DNA from: Luteibacter sp. dw_328
GTDB taxonomy: Bacteria > Pseudomonadota > Gammaproteobacteria > Xanthomonadales > Rhodanobacteraceae
Assembly (NCBI RefSeq): GCF_018449605.1
Contig: NZ_JAAVUW010000008.1
Span: 124,001-188,000 of the forward strand
DNA: 64,000 nt
Direction: 5' to 3'
Each line of letters begins with the position of its first letter. Position 1 is the stretch's first letter. Of this stretch, positions 35,222 through 43,567 are shown piece by piece. The translations under genes and the position numbers were made by a program. The notes under the pieces were generated by a model. It did not search any database. It worked only from the letters and a program-made list of their open reading frames with translations, and was not told the DNA's origin.

Positions 35222-38200
35222 TCAGAAGTCGTAGTTGATGCCAAAGCGGACATAACGCGGCTGGCTGAAGTACGTGACCTTGTCGTAGTTGATATTGGGC
35301 GTGGTCGAGCTGCCGGCAATCACGTACGTGGCAGTCGGGACGGATTCGCCCAATGCGTTATAGACCATCACATTGAAGCCAAGTTTCTGGTTGGCCCACA
35401 TCGGACGATATTCCGCCGAGAGCGAAACAATGTGCTGCCAGGGCTGGCGACCGGCGGCACCCGGTGAAGACGGAAGACCGTCACAGTAGTGGTAGTAGCT
35501 GCCGTACCCCACCGGATTGCTTTCATCCGCACCGTAGTAACCCAGGCAGGTCTTCGGCGTGCCAGACATGATCGCGATGTTCGCCGACAGCATCCATTCC
35601 TTCGCCGCTTGCCACGAGCCGTAGATCTTGAGTTGGTGCTTGCGGTCGTTGGAGAGCAGGCCGTTGGAATTCTCCATCAGTTTGCCGAAGTCCCAGTCCA
35701 CCGTCGCAGACACGTCGGTCTGGTCGATATCCGAGCGAACCTGGCCTTCCGTGTCGCCGTAGCTACGCGAGAAGACATAGTCCACCTTGGCCTGCCACGT
35801 GCCGTCGAATGGATGCTCGAGGAACGTTTCCAGCCCGTAGTAGCTGCGCTTTGCCTTTGGCATGCCGAAATCGTCCGCCGACACGCTGACGCTGTTGTAA
35901 CCGCCGGCACCATCCGGGATACGGTAGGTGTTGCTTCGACCCGGGTTCGACAGATAGCAACCATTGAGTTGGCTGGCATCGACGGCGTAGCCGAGCGAGT
36001 TCGCCTTGGCGGTGATCGTGTCGGTGTCGCAGATATCGTCGAGGATATTGCGCAGCTTACGTACCTGCGCCTTCATGCCCCAAACGTAATCCGGGTTGAT
36101 CTGCTGCGTAAAGCCCAGCAGATACTCATCCTGGTATTCCGACTGGATGTTGCTGGCGGCGACGGTCTTCGCATCCGGCGACTGGCCGTACTCGTTGTTC
36201 GCCGACACCGCGCCACCCGTCGCCGAGGCAAGCTGGGTCAGGCCGGTTGGATTGCCGTTACCGTCGATACCGGTATAGGTGTAGTACTCGTTCGTGTACA
36301 GCGAGCCAGCAGCGGCGCGAAGGGCAACCGAAGCAGGCATGGCGAGGTAGTAACGACCAGCATTGCCGTAGACCTTGAGGGTGGAGTCGCCGTTCACGTC
36401 CCAGCTGAAGCCGAGTCGCGGAGCCCACTGCGGCTTGGTCATGCGCAGGAAAGCGTCTCCGTTCGGGTTGTAGTTGGTGAACTGGTCGTTGCGCAGGCCG
36501 ATCTTCACCAACCAGCGATCATCCACCTGCCAGCTGTCTTCGATGTACTGCGCGCGCTGCTTCACGCGAACCGAGGCGGCGGTATCGTAGAGATACTTCG
36601 AGACGTAATAGCCGTCTTCTCCGCCGGCACCTGTATTGGGCGCGGCCACGTAGGGGCTGTCACTGATCGCGGTGCCAGGGTCGCCGGAACCATAGTCCCA
36701 GGCCGTAGCGGTCTGACCATCGTCAATGTCGTGCGAGTTGAGGTTATCGATACCACCGGTGATCGTGTGGTCGCCGATCTTCCACGAAAGATCGATGCGC
36801 AGATTATTCGTCGTCGCCCGGTGGCTCGGGTCGTTGGCCGTCAGCACCGTCTGCGAATTGACGATGGGGTTGCCGCCAGTAATGCCGGGGTTCTCGAACT
36901 CGGACCCATTGATGTACGTCAGCGTCGGATCGTAGCCCGGCGTTTCGCTGTAGTACTTCATCTTCTGCTTGCCGTAGAGGGCGGTAAGCGTCAGGTCGTC
37001 GGTGATGTAGCTGGTGAACTTGGCAACGTAGACATCGGCACTGTTCTTCGTCGACGTGTCGTAGCTGTTCAGGGCGCCGGTGGTGTTGGTTGCATAGTCG
37101 TAGTCGTAGAGGTTGCCCTTGTACGAATGCTTCTGCGATGCGCCTGTCAGTTCGAGGATATTGTTGTCGGTGATGTTCCAGTCGACCTTCGAATACCATT
37201 TCGGATTGTGATATTCGTACGCCGTGTTGTAAGACGAGGTCACGGCGCCAACGCTGTCGCCGACGTTCTTCGATTGCTCGACGGCGGCGAAGAAGAACAG
37301 TTTGTCCTTGATCAGGGGACCGCCGACATACGCGCTTTCGGTGGTCGTCCACGACGTGTTGTTCGAGTAGCGACGATAGATGTCGCCCGCACTGGCACCC
37401 GAGACGTAGTACGAGCTCGGACTGACGCCTTCGAGCGAGGCCGGCGACCACTGCACCTGCGCGCCGAAATGCCACTCGTTCGTCCCGCGCTTGCCGCTCT
37501 GGCTGATGACGCCGCCGTCGGAACGACCATAGGCCGCACCGTAGCCGCCGCTGAGGATTTCCTCCTGGTCGATGGCGCCGTACGGCAGGCTGATGCCGCC
37601 AAAGCCGCTCAGCGGATCCGTCGTGTTGAAACCATTGAGGTAATAGGCGTTCTCGGTGACCGACGAACCGCTGAACGAGACCAGCGAGCCACCCGACGTA
37701 TTGCCCGTGAAGCCGCTGTAACCCGGCACGACACCCGGCGCGAGCAAAGCGATCGCTTCGGCGCTACGCGAGAGGGGAAGCTTCGCCAGCTGCTCGGAGG
37801 TGATCACGGTACGCGAGTCGACGCTCGTCACGTCGATGGCCGGCAAGGCATTGGCTGAAACGGTGACCGAGCCGAGGCTCGTGGCGGCCCCGGTAGCGGC
37901 GGCGAAGGATACTTCCGTACCCGAACCGACCCGTAGCGCGACATCGTTACGTGCATCGACGGCCTTGCCGCCCTGCATGAGCGCTACGGTGTATGACCCC
38001 AGCGGCAGCGAGCCGATGCTGTAGCGACCGTCCGCACCCACCGCCACTTCACGCGTCAGGCCCGACGAGCTCTTCGCCTGTACCGTCTCGCCTTCGGCGG
38101 CAGGCGCCTGGCCGAAGATGCTACCGGTGGTCGACTGGGCGATGGCCCCTGCGCTTCCGAGGGCCACGCCGAGCGCAAGGCTGATCCGGCTTAGGCGCAC

Positions 38201-38224
38201 CCATTGAAGTTTATTGATTCGCAC
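35222..38224 (-). CDS. TonB-dependent receptor, Oar-like with N-terminal carboxypeptidase-regulatory-like domain
   Basis: A 1000-residue outer-membrane receptor. A signal peptide (about 1-31, ...LALGVALGSAGAIAQ) is followed by a beta-sandwich domain (about 32-105, YSIGSLPLGSYTVALMQGG), a plug (about 120-240, with LPLSRSAEAIALLAPGVVPGYSGF and FGGISLPYGAIDQEEIL) and a 22-stranded barrel ending in VRFGINYDF with the C-terminal Phe of outer-membrane proteins. Such Oar-like receptors take up large or unusual ligands in Lysobacterales; no ligand is implied. I chose the GTG at 38224 because GGGGAG precedes it; a start 12 codons earlier is less likely. The AraC gene is 98 bp upstream on the same strand. 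Confidence 0.92.
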   Translation of the reverse strand: MRINKLQWVRLSRISLALGVALGSAGAIAQSTTGSIFGQAPAAEGETVQAKSSSGLTREVAVGADGRYSIGSLPLGSYTVALMQGGKAVDARNDVALRVGSGTEVSFAAATGAATSLGSVTVSANALPAIDVTSVDSRTVITSEQLAKLPLSRSAEAIALLAPGVVPGYSGFTGNTSGGSLVSFSGSSVTENAYYLNGFNTTDPLSGFGGISLPYGAIDQEEILSGGYGAAYGRSDGGVISQSGKRGTNEWHFGAQVQWSPASLEGVSPSSYYVSGASAGDIYRRYSNNTSWTTTESAYVGGPLIKDKLFFFAAVEQSKNVGDSVGAVTSSYNTAYEYHNPKWYSKVDWNITDNNILELTGASQKHSYKGNLYDYDYATNTTGALNSYDTSTKNSADVYVAKFTSYITDDLTLTALYGKQKMKYYSETPGYDPTLTYINGSEFENPGITGGNPIVNSQTVLTANDPSHRATTNNLRIDLSWKIGDHTITGGIDNLNSHDIDDGQTATAWDYGSGDPGTAISDSPYVAAPNTGAGGEDGYYVSKYLYDTAASVRVKQRAQYIEDSWQVDDRWLVKIGLRNDQFTNYNPNGDAFLRMTKPQWAPRLGFSWDVNGDSTLKVYGNAGRYYLAMPASVALRAAAGSLYTNEYYTYTGIDGNGNPTGLTQLASATGGAVSANNEYGQSPDAKTVAASNIQSEYQDEYLLGFTQQINPDYVWGMKAQVRKLRNILDDICDTDTITAKANSLGYAVDASQLNGCYLSNPGRSNTYRIPDGAGGYNSVSVSADDFGMPKAKRSYYGLETFLEHPFDGTWQAKVDYVFSRSYGDTEGQVRSDIDQTDVSATVDWDFGKLMENSNGLLSNDRKHQLKIYGSWQAAKEWMLSANIAIMSGTPKTCLGYYGADESNPVGYGSYYHYCDGLPSSPGAAGRQPWQHIVSLSAEYRPMWANQKLGFNVMVYNALGESVPTATYVIAGSSTTPNINYDKVTYFSQPRYVRFGINYDF

Positions 38225-38244
38225 TTTTAAACACTCCCCAGAGA

Positions 38245-38312
38245 ACGTGGCAATCCCCACGACCTCAATTTAGTGTTAAGACGACGTTCGCATGCGGCCG
38301 AAAGTGCCACGT
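38245..38312. promoter_or_regulatory. Inverted pair ACGTGGCA / TGCCACGT in front of the TonB receptor
   Basis: ACGTGGCA at 38245-38252 and its exact reverse complement at 38305-38312 lie 60 bp apart between the AraC stop codon and the receptor start. AraC-family regulators often use paired, distant half-sites. The distance is close to a whole number of helical turns (6 x 10 bp). Its use by the neighbouring regulator is inferred from position. Confidence 0.35.
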
Positions 38313-38322
38313 AACTTGACTA

Positions 38323-39291
38323 TTAATCGGACGTATGGACGTCCGTAATCGCTTTCGCCGTATGACTTCCGTCGAGGACAGCCTGGCGGTATCCGCGCGG
38401 GGAAACACCGAAAATGTCGCGGAATGAACGACTGAAGTGGGTCATGTCGCCAAAGCCCCAGGACTGAGCTATCTGCGCGATACTGCGGTGACGCAATGCG
38501 GGATCCGCAAGTTCACGACGGCAACGCGCGATTCGCTCGGCACGTACCCAGCGCATCAGGGTCAGCTTTTCGTCGGCAAACAGCTCGAAGAGGTAGCTAG
38601 GCGAAAGTCCCACGCCAGCGCCGATCATTTCCACGCATAGCTTCGGGTCGGCAAGATGATCCCGCGCGAAGCGGCGTACCTGCTGTTTGTACTGCTGTCG
38701 AAGTTGCGATGGCGAAGCCTCCACCGAAACCATCGACTCGAAGGCAGCGGCAAGCATGTGCGGGACGGCATCCGCCACGCGGTCGGCCACGGCCTCGGTG
38801 AGCTCGGAGGCATGCGCGAACAGTTCCTGGAAGAGAACACGCAGATAGCCGACGGCACTGAGGTGTCCGTGAAGGCCGACCGCCGACATCTGGTCCAGCC
38901 GCGGCATCGTCTCCCGCAAGGCGGCCAACGGCATGTAGAGCGTCTGTACCGTGGATTGATGGGTCTGCAGGCGAAAGGGACGGGACAGATCGATCAGGCA
39001 GAAATCCCCCGGCGAGATGTCGCCGCGACGGCCGTGTTGTTCCACCGATGCGCTGCCCTCCAGGTGGTGGCTGAGCAAGGCGGCGCCTCGGTGAATTCGC
39101 GCCACGTTGTCGCCGGTCAGGATATGCGGCGCATGGCGGAAGGTTCCCAGCCGAAGGCGCTCCCCGGCGTAGCCGTCGAGCATCACGCTCATGCCTTGCC
39201 GCTGGCAGACGCTTTGCCAGAAGGTCCGGGCAGCGACAGTTCCGCCCTGGGCACCCGGGAGCGGCGATGAATCCTGGAACTGGGTCGACAA
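38323..39291 (-). CDS. AraC-family transcriptional regulator
   Basis: A 322-residue regulator. The N-terminal ligand/dimerisation domain (about 30-215) has the pattern of the FeaR/NphR-type AraC-binding family (ISPGDFCLIDLSRPFRL; TLYMPLAALRETMP). The C-terminal double helix-turn-helix (about 220-315) reads LCVEMIGAGVGLSPSYLFELF and IAQIAQSWGFGDMTHFSRSFRDIFGVSPRGYR. It begins with TTG after AAGGGAG at a 10-base distance; a start at MSVMLDG, 33 codons later, would cut the domain. The gene is followed by the TonB receptor on the same strand, the most likely target. Confidence 0.88.
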   Translation of the reverse strand: MSTQFQDSSPLPGAQGGTVAARTFWQSVCQRQGMSVMLDGYAGERLRLGTFRHAPHILTGDNVARIHRGAALLSHHLEGSASVEQHGRRGDISPGDFCLIDLSRPFRLQTHQSTVQTLYMPLAALRETMPRLDQMSAVGLHGHLSAVGYLRVLFQELFAHASELTEAVADRVADAVPHMLAAAFESMVSVEASPSQLRQQYKQQVRRFARDHLADPKLCVEMIGAGVGLSPSYLFELFADEKLTLMRWVRAERIARCRRELADPALRHRSIAQIAQSWGFGDMTHFSRSFRDIFGVSPRGYRQAVLDGSHTAKAITDVHTSD

Positions 39292-39310
39292 CGGAGGCTA
39301 ACTCCCTTGA

Positions 39311-39613
39311 TCAGCGGATCGGGCGGCGCGGCGGGGGCCCGCCGTCCGGGCCTGGCGGTGGACCGGGCGGTGCATCGAAGCCCTTGTCGTCCATGCACAG
39401 GTCCATCAGGTCGGCATCGACGCCGTCATCCGGGTCGTCCGCCTTGCCATCGATGTCGATCCAGCAATCGTCCAGCGCGGCCGCGAGCTGCGGGTCCTGG
39501 GGCAGCGGGGCGCGCGGCGGCTCCTGCGCAGCGGCAACCGCCGCTAGCGCCGTGCCGAAAGCGAACAGCAGGGAGGGCAGCGTGGGAAAGGGCTTCATGC
39601 GTTGGATATCCAT
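39311..39613 (-). CDS. Small exported acidic, proline-rich protein
   Basis: A 100-residue protein with a signal peptide (MKPFPTLPSLLFAFGTALAAVAAAQ if begun at the second Met, 39598). The mature part is about 70 residues, very acidic in its middle (WIDIDGKADDPDDGVDADLM, then DLCMDDKG), with two cysteines, and ends in a Pro/Gly tail (GPPPGPDGGPPPRRPIR). The Asp-rich stretch looks like a Ca2+ or other metal-binding loop. It is transcribed away from a two-component system; their common 127-bp region holds three direct repeats. The sensor kinase has a similar Pro/Gly/Asp-rich periplasmic stretch. Function unknown; a regulated periplasmic metal-responsive protein is a reasonable guess. Confidence 0.7.
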   Translation of the reverse strand: MDIQRMKPFPTLPSLLFAFGTALAAVAAAQEPPRAPLPQDPQLAAALDDCWIDIDGKADDPDDGVDADLMDLCMDDKGFDAPPGPPPGPDGGPPPRRPIR

Positions 39614-39658
39614 GGACCGACGTTGAAGCCAAACTAAGGGGCGCCCGTCACCACCGGT

Positions 39659-39685
39659 TGTCCGTGTGTGTCCGGTTTGTGTCGG
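39659..39685. promoter_or_regulatory. Three direct repeats TGTCCG/TGTCGG at 10- and 11-bp spacing
   Basis: TGTCCG starts at 39659 and 39669 and TGTCGG at 39680, each preceded by T/G-rich sequence. The helical spacing on one face is the classical layout of OmpR-family response-regulator sites. The block ends 5 bp before a candidate -35 box of the two-component operon and lies about 45 bp upstream of the acidic-protein start, so it could serve both promoters. Confidence 0.55.
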
Positions 39686-39690
39686 GTTTT

Positions 39691-39719
39691 TTGCCGGGCT
39701 GACAAACGCGCCGTAGACT
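39691..39719 (+). promoter_or_regulatory. Candidate sigma-70 promoter of the two-component operon
   Basis: TTGCCG (39691-39696), a 17-bp spacer and TAGACT (39714-39719), four of six matches each. The predicted start near 39726 leaves a leader of about 15 bases before the ATG at 39741. The direct repeats directly upstream suggest activation by the encoded regulator. Confidence 0.45.
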
Positions 39720-39740
39720 GGTCTGGTATCAAGCTATCGC

Positions 39741-40460
39741 ATGGCCATGGATCTCCAGTCGCTCATCCTTGTCGTCGACGACGACCCCGAACTGCGCCGC
39801 CTGATCACGGCGTTTCTCGGTGGTCACGGCTATAGGGTGCAGGCGGCTGAGAATGCCCTGCAGATGAACCTGGCGATCGAGCGTGAGCGTCCCGATCTGG
39901 TCGTACTCGACGTGATGATGCCGGGAGAGGACGGCCTGAGTGCCGCCCGCCGCCTGGCCGCGGACAAGGGGCCGCCGGTGATCATCCTCAGCGCCCTGGG
40001 CGGCGATACCGACCGCATCATCGGCCTGGAGGTCGGGGCCGACGATTACCTCGCCAAGCCCTGCAATCCGCGCGAACTGCTCGCGCGCGTGCGTGCGGTA
40101 TTGCGCAGAACCGGCAACAGCGAACCGGTAGCGGTCGAGGATGCACGCCCCTACGGCTTCGCCGGCTGGCGCCTGGACGTGACCCGCCGCGACCTGCGCG
40201 ATCCCACGGGCATCTTCATCAACCTGTCCGACGGCGAGTTCGCTCTGCTGCGAAGCTTCGTCGAGCATCCGCAACGCATTCTCAGTCGCGACCAGCTGCT
40301 CGACCTTGTGCATGGCGGGCGCTCGGAAGTATTCGACCGCGCGATCGACACCCAGATCAGCCGTCTGCGACGCAAACTCAACGACCGCGTGCACGAGGAG
40401 ATGATCCGCACCGTGCGCAACGAGGGCTACATGCTGGTCCCCAGGGTGTCGCGCCTGTGA
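39741..40460 (+). CDS. OmpR-family response regulator
   Basis: A 239-residue regulator: receiver with D13/D14/D15, phospho-acceptor D57 (LVVLDVMMPGEDGL) and the KPCNPRELLARV block, then a winged helix (about 140-235) with LSDGEFALLRSFVEH, DRAIDTQISRLRRKL and VRNEGYMLVPRV. The last bases overlap the start of the kinase gene (GTGATG), so they are coupled. It probably regulates itself and the divergent acidic-protein gene through the direct repeats between them. Confidence 0.93.
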   Translation: MAMDLQSLILVVDDDPELRRLITAFLGGHGYRVQAAENALQMNLAIERERPDLVVLDVMMPGEDGLSAARRLAADKGPPVIILSALGGDTDRIIGLEVGADDYLAKPCNPRELLARVRAVLRRTGNSEPVAVEDARPYGFAGWRLDVTRRDLRDPTGIFINLSDGEFALLRSFVEHPQRILSRDQLLDLVHGGRSEVFDRAIDTQISRLRRKLNDRVHEEMIRTVRNEGYMLVPRVSRL

Positions 40461-41848
40461 TGCATCTGTCCCGCCTTTCAATCTTCTCCCGCACGTTCCT
40501 CATGATGATCTGCGCGGTACTGGTCGCCGCGGCGATCGGCTTTGCCGTGCTGTTCATCAGGCCACCCTCGCGCCTTTCCGCCGTGAGCCTGTTCGAACTG
40601 GCGGCCGTGCTGCAGCCGGAAACCTCGCCCTTCGGCAACCGGCCTTTCGGCGCACAACACCCCTTCCCCGGCGAAGGCGGCCCGCCGCCGGGCGCCGATT
40701 TCGACCGCGGCGGCGACGCCGACCTGGAGGTCGCCACGATGCCGGGCCCGCCAAGCGCCCCGGCCTCATTCGACGAGAAAGGTTCCGAACGCATCGCCAT
40801 GCACGTGGCGGACATGTTCAAGGTATCCAGCGACCAGGTTCGCGTGTTCATTACCGAGCACGACATGCCCGGCGCGCATGGCCCGATGCGCCTCGGTCTC
40901 GGAGGCGGCTCGGTGGTCGCTCTGAAGCAAGCGGACGGCCGCTGGCGCGTGGCCACCGTTCCGGTCGAGTCGTTCCCCACCGTGCTCCAGCAGCAGGTCT
41001 TCCTGTTACTCGCACTCGGCATCCTCGTCCTGCTGCCTCTCGCCTTCCTCTTCGCCCGCGCCCTTGCCGCACCGATCCGGCGTTTTTCAGAGGCCGCACA
41101 GCGGCTGGGCAGCGACACCAGCGCGCCGCCCGTCGTGCGCGAAGGGCCGCCAGAGATGCGTCAGGCCGTCGACTCCTTCAACGCCATGCAAGCGCGGATC
41201 AATCGCTTGCTGCAGGAGCGGACGCAAATGATCGCAGCGATCGCGCACGACTTGCGCACGCCGCTCACACGTCTCACCTTCCGCCTGGATGGACTGCCCT
41301 CGCCGCTCGCGGAGAAAGTCGACGCCGACATCCAGGAGATGAAGGCGATGATTTCCGCCGCGCTCGATTTCATTCGCGACCGTTCCCTCGGTGTGCATCG
41401 CCAGCGCCTGGACGTCCGATTGCTGGTAGAAAGCGTCGTCGACGACCTGGCCGACATCGGCCACGACGTGACCGTACAGGAGGGTTCGGCCATCACGATC
41501 GAGGGGGACCCGATCGCGCTGCGTCGCGCGGTGGTGAACCTGGTGGAGAACGGATTGAAATACGGTGAACGCGTGCGGCTGCGACTGCGTAGCACCGGCG
41601 ACGGCTGCATCCTGGAGATCGACGACGATGGACCGGGTATTCCCGAAGCCATGCAGCAGCAGGTGTTCGAGCCGTTCTTCCGCCTCGAGGCCTCGCGCAA
41701 CCGCGACACCGGTGGGATCGGCCTGGGACTGGCCACCGTTCGTGCGATCGTCCTGGATCACGGTGGCACCGTGACGCTGCGCAATCGCAAGGATCGAGGC
41801 CTTCGCGCCGTGGTGAGCCTGCCCGCCACGGCGCCTCCAGGCAGCTGA
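40457..41848 (+). CDS. Sensor histidine kinase with Pro/Gly/Asp-rich periplasmic loop
   Basis: A 463-residue inner-membrane kinase. Transmembrane helices lie at about 12-34 and 180-203. The sensor loop between them begins with a flexible Pro/Gly/Asp-rich part at about 57-100 (GEGGPPPGADFDRGGDADLE), followed by a small folded domain at about 108-170. HAMP, then the HisKA box IAAIAHDLRTPLTRL with His264, N box LVENGLKY, G1 DDDGPGIPEAM and G2 GIGLGLATV. It begins with GTG 40457 or ATG 40460 overlapping the regulator stop. The Asp-rich loop suggests a cation-type signal, an inference only. Confidence 0.92.
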   Translation: MMHLSRLSIFSRTFLMMICAVLVAAAIGFAVLFIRPPSRLSAVSLFELAAVLQPETSPFGNRPFGAQHPFPGEGGPPPGADFDRGGDADLEVATMPGPPSAPASFDEKGSERIAMHVADMFKVSSDQVRVFITEHDMPGAHGPMRLGLGGGSVVALKQADGRWRVATVPVESFPTVLQQQVFLLLALGILVLLPLAFLFARALAAPIRRFSEAAQRLGSDTSAPPVVREGPPEMRQAVDSFNAMQARINRLLQERTQMIAAIAHDLRTPLTRLTFRLDGLPSPLAEKVDADIQEMKAMISAALDFIRDRSLGVHRQRLDVRLLVESVVDDLADIGHDVTVQEGSAITIEGDPIALRRAVVNLVENGLKYGERVRLRLRSTGDGCILEIDDDGPGIPEAMQQQVFEPFFRLEASRNRDTGGIGLGLATVRAIVLDHGGTVTLRNRKDRGLRAVVSLPATAPPGS

Positions 41849-41871
41849 GCCTGGCCATCCATGACTTCCTA

Positions 41872-41897
41872 CCTACGCGGGAGCACCCTCGCGTAGG
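41872..41897 (+). terminator. Hairpin after the two-component operon
   Basis: An 8-bp perfect inverted repeat (CCTACGCG/CGCGTAGG, loop of ten) lies 23 bp beyond the kinase stop codon. No U-run follows; instead CATAAT at 41900-41905 could be the -10 box of the peptidase gene. Termination strength is therefore doubtful. Confidence 0.4.
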
Positions 41898-41931
41898 GTC
41901 ATAATCGACCTTTCCGTCCCCGGGGGTCCCC

Positions 41932-43374
41932 ATGCGCCATACGCTTCGTCTCCACGCGCTCGCCGCGTGCCTTGTGCTCGCCTTTTCCGCCCATGCCGCC
42001 GACAAGGCCACGACGATTCCGGACAAGGCCGTGACCGCGGCGACCGAACTGCGCGACCGCGCAATGAACGACAACACGGGCTATGAGTTCGTTTCCGCAC
42101 TCACCACCGAAGTCGGCCCGCGCCTCGCCGGTAGCTCCGCCGACGCCCGCGGCGTCGCGTGGACCGTCGCGAAGTTCAAGGCGATGGGCTTCGACAAGGT
42201 CTACACCGAGAAGGTGAGCTACCCGCTGTGGCAGCGCCGGAGCGAGCATGGCGCGATCGTCGCACCCTTCCCGCAGCCGCTGGCGCTCACCGCGCTCGGC
42301 TATTCCGCAGGCACCCCGGCTGGGGGCCTCACCGGCGAAGTCGTCGCCTTCAACGACCTCGACGCACTCAAGGCGGCGGATCCGTCGACCGTCAAGGGCA
42401 AGATCGTCTACGTCAGCACCCACATGCAGCAGCAGAAAGACGGTCACGACTACGGCCTGGGTTCGGCCACGCGTACCCACGGCGCCGTGCTCGCTGCCCA
42501 GATGGGTGCTGCCGCCTACCTGCTCCGCTCCGCCGGCACCGATGCGCACAGCCGCACGCCGCACACCGGCGTCACCGGTTTCACCGACCCGAAGCAGGCC
42601 ATCCCCGCCGCCGCCCTCTCACTGCCCGACGCGGACCAGCTGGAGCGCGTGCTGAAGGAAGGCAAGCCGGTCACGCTCAAGCTCGATCTCGATGTCGGCT
42701 TTGCCGGGACATACGAAGGCGCGAATGTGATCGCGGAAGTCACCGGTCGTAAATACCCGAACGAAGTCGTCGCTATCGGCGGCCATCTCGATTCATGGGA
42801 CCTGGGCACTGGTGCGATCGATGATGGTGCCGGCGTTGCCATCGCCGCCGCAGCCGCAAAGCTCATCAAGGACATGCCGCAGCGCCCGGACCGCACCATT
42901 CGTGTCATCGCGTTCTCGAACGAAGAAATGGGTTTGTGGGGTGGCCGCGCTTACGCCGAGGCCCATGCGAAAGAGGTGGCGAAGTTCCAGCTAGGCACCG
43001 AGTCCGACTTCGGCGCCGGACGCATCTGGCGCATGAGCGCGAGCGTGAAGCCCGAAGCCCTCGGCGCGATCCAGCAGATTGCGAAGGTGGTCGAGCCGAT
43101 CGGTGTCGCCTACGACGCCAGCAAGCCCGGCGGCGGCGGCTCCGACCTGTCGCAGATGCACGGCAAGGGTATGGCCGCCCTGTCGCTCACGCAGGACGGC
43201 ACGGACTACTTCGACTACCACCACAACGCTAACGACACGCTCGACAAGATCGATCCGAAGGCGCTGGCGCAGAACGTGGCGGTGTATGCGACGTTCGCTT
43301 ACATGGCGGCGCAGGCGAATGGCGACTTCGGCTCGAAGCCGGGCGCGTTCGCGAAGGATGGCGCACACGATTGA
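41932..43374 (+). CDS. Exported M28-family metallopeptidase
   Basis: A 480-residue secreted or periplasmic aminopeptidase-like enzyme with a signal peptide (MRHTLRLHALAACLVLAFSAHA). A PA-type insert domain (about 130-240) precedes the catalytic part, whose zinc ligands and acids are seen in GGHLDSWDLGTGAIDDGAGV (His, Asp), FSNEEMGLWGG (catalytic Glu and ligand), GTESDFGAG (Asp) and DYHHNANDTLDKI (His). This arrangement matches bacterial carboxypeptidase Q/M28 enzymes. GGGGG lies 5 bases before the ATG. It ends just before a REP-like element and is convergent with the RND operon. Confidence 0.93.
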   Translation: MRHTLRLHALAACLVLAFSAHAADKATTIPDKAVTAATELRDRAMNDNTGYEFVSALTTEVGPRLAGSSADARGVAWTVAKFKAMGFDKVYTEKVSYPLWQRRSEHGAIVAPFPQPLALTALGYSAGTPAGGLTGEVVAFNDLDALKAADPSTVKGKIVYVSTHMQQQKDGHDYGLGSATRTHGAVLAAQMGAAAYLLRSAGTDAHSRTPHTGVTGFTDPKQAIPAAALSLPDADQLERVLKEGKPVTLKLDLDVGFAGTYEGANVIAEVTGRKYPNEVVAIGGHLDSWDLGTGAIDDGAGVAIAAAAAKLIKDMPQRPDRTIRVIAFSNEEMGLWGGRAYAEAHAKEVAKFQLGTESDFGAGRIWRMSASVKPEALGAIQQIAKVVEPIGVAYDASKPGGGGSDLSQMHGKGMAALSLTQDGTDYFDYHHNANDTLDKIDPKALAQNVAVYATFAYMAAQANGDFGSKPGAFAKDGAHD

Positions 43375-43399
43375 TCCATGCCGAAGCACGCCGCAGCCC

Positions 43400-43557
43400 T
43401 GTAGGAGCCGCTTCAGCGGCGAACCCTCAGCGATGATGTAGCGAGAGAGGCTTTGTGTTGACTCGGGCGACGGTTTAACCGCTTGCGTGATCAGGGCAAA
43501 GCCTCACTCGCAGATCGGTTGAGCTGAGGGTTCGCCGGCACAGCCGGCTCCTACAAC
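43400..43557. repeat. Composite palindromic REP-like element, copy 2
   Basis: The left arm TGTAGGAGCCGCTTCAGCGG runs on as CGAACCCTCAGCG, almost identical to copy 1. The right arm (about 43524-43556) is its full inverse, CTGAGGGTTCGCC then GGCTCCTACAA. Inner arms GCGAGAGAGGCTTT and AAAGCCTCACTCGC pair as well, so the 158 bp forms one long hairpin. It fills the gap between two convergent genes and may also end both transcripts. Confidence 0.85.
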
Positions 43558-43567
43558 AGCACTGACA

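Noticed and set aside
35489-37858. Very long open frame (789 codons) on the plus strand opposite the TonB receptor
   Set aside because: It is the antisense of a clear receptor gene in a GC-rich genome; its protein is rich in Arg, Val and Gly without any family motif, and it has no ribosome site.
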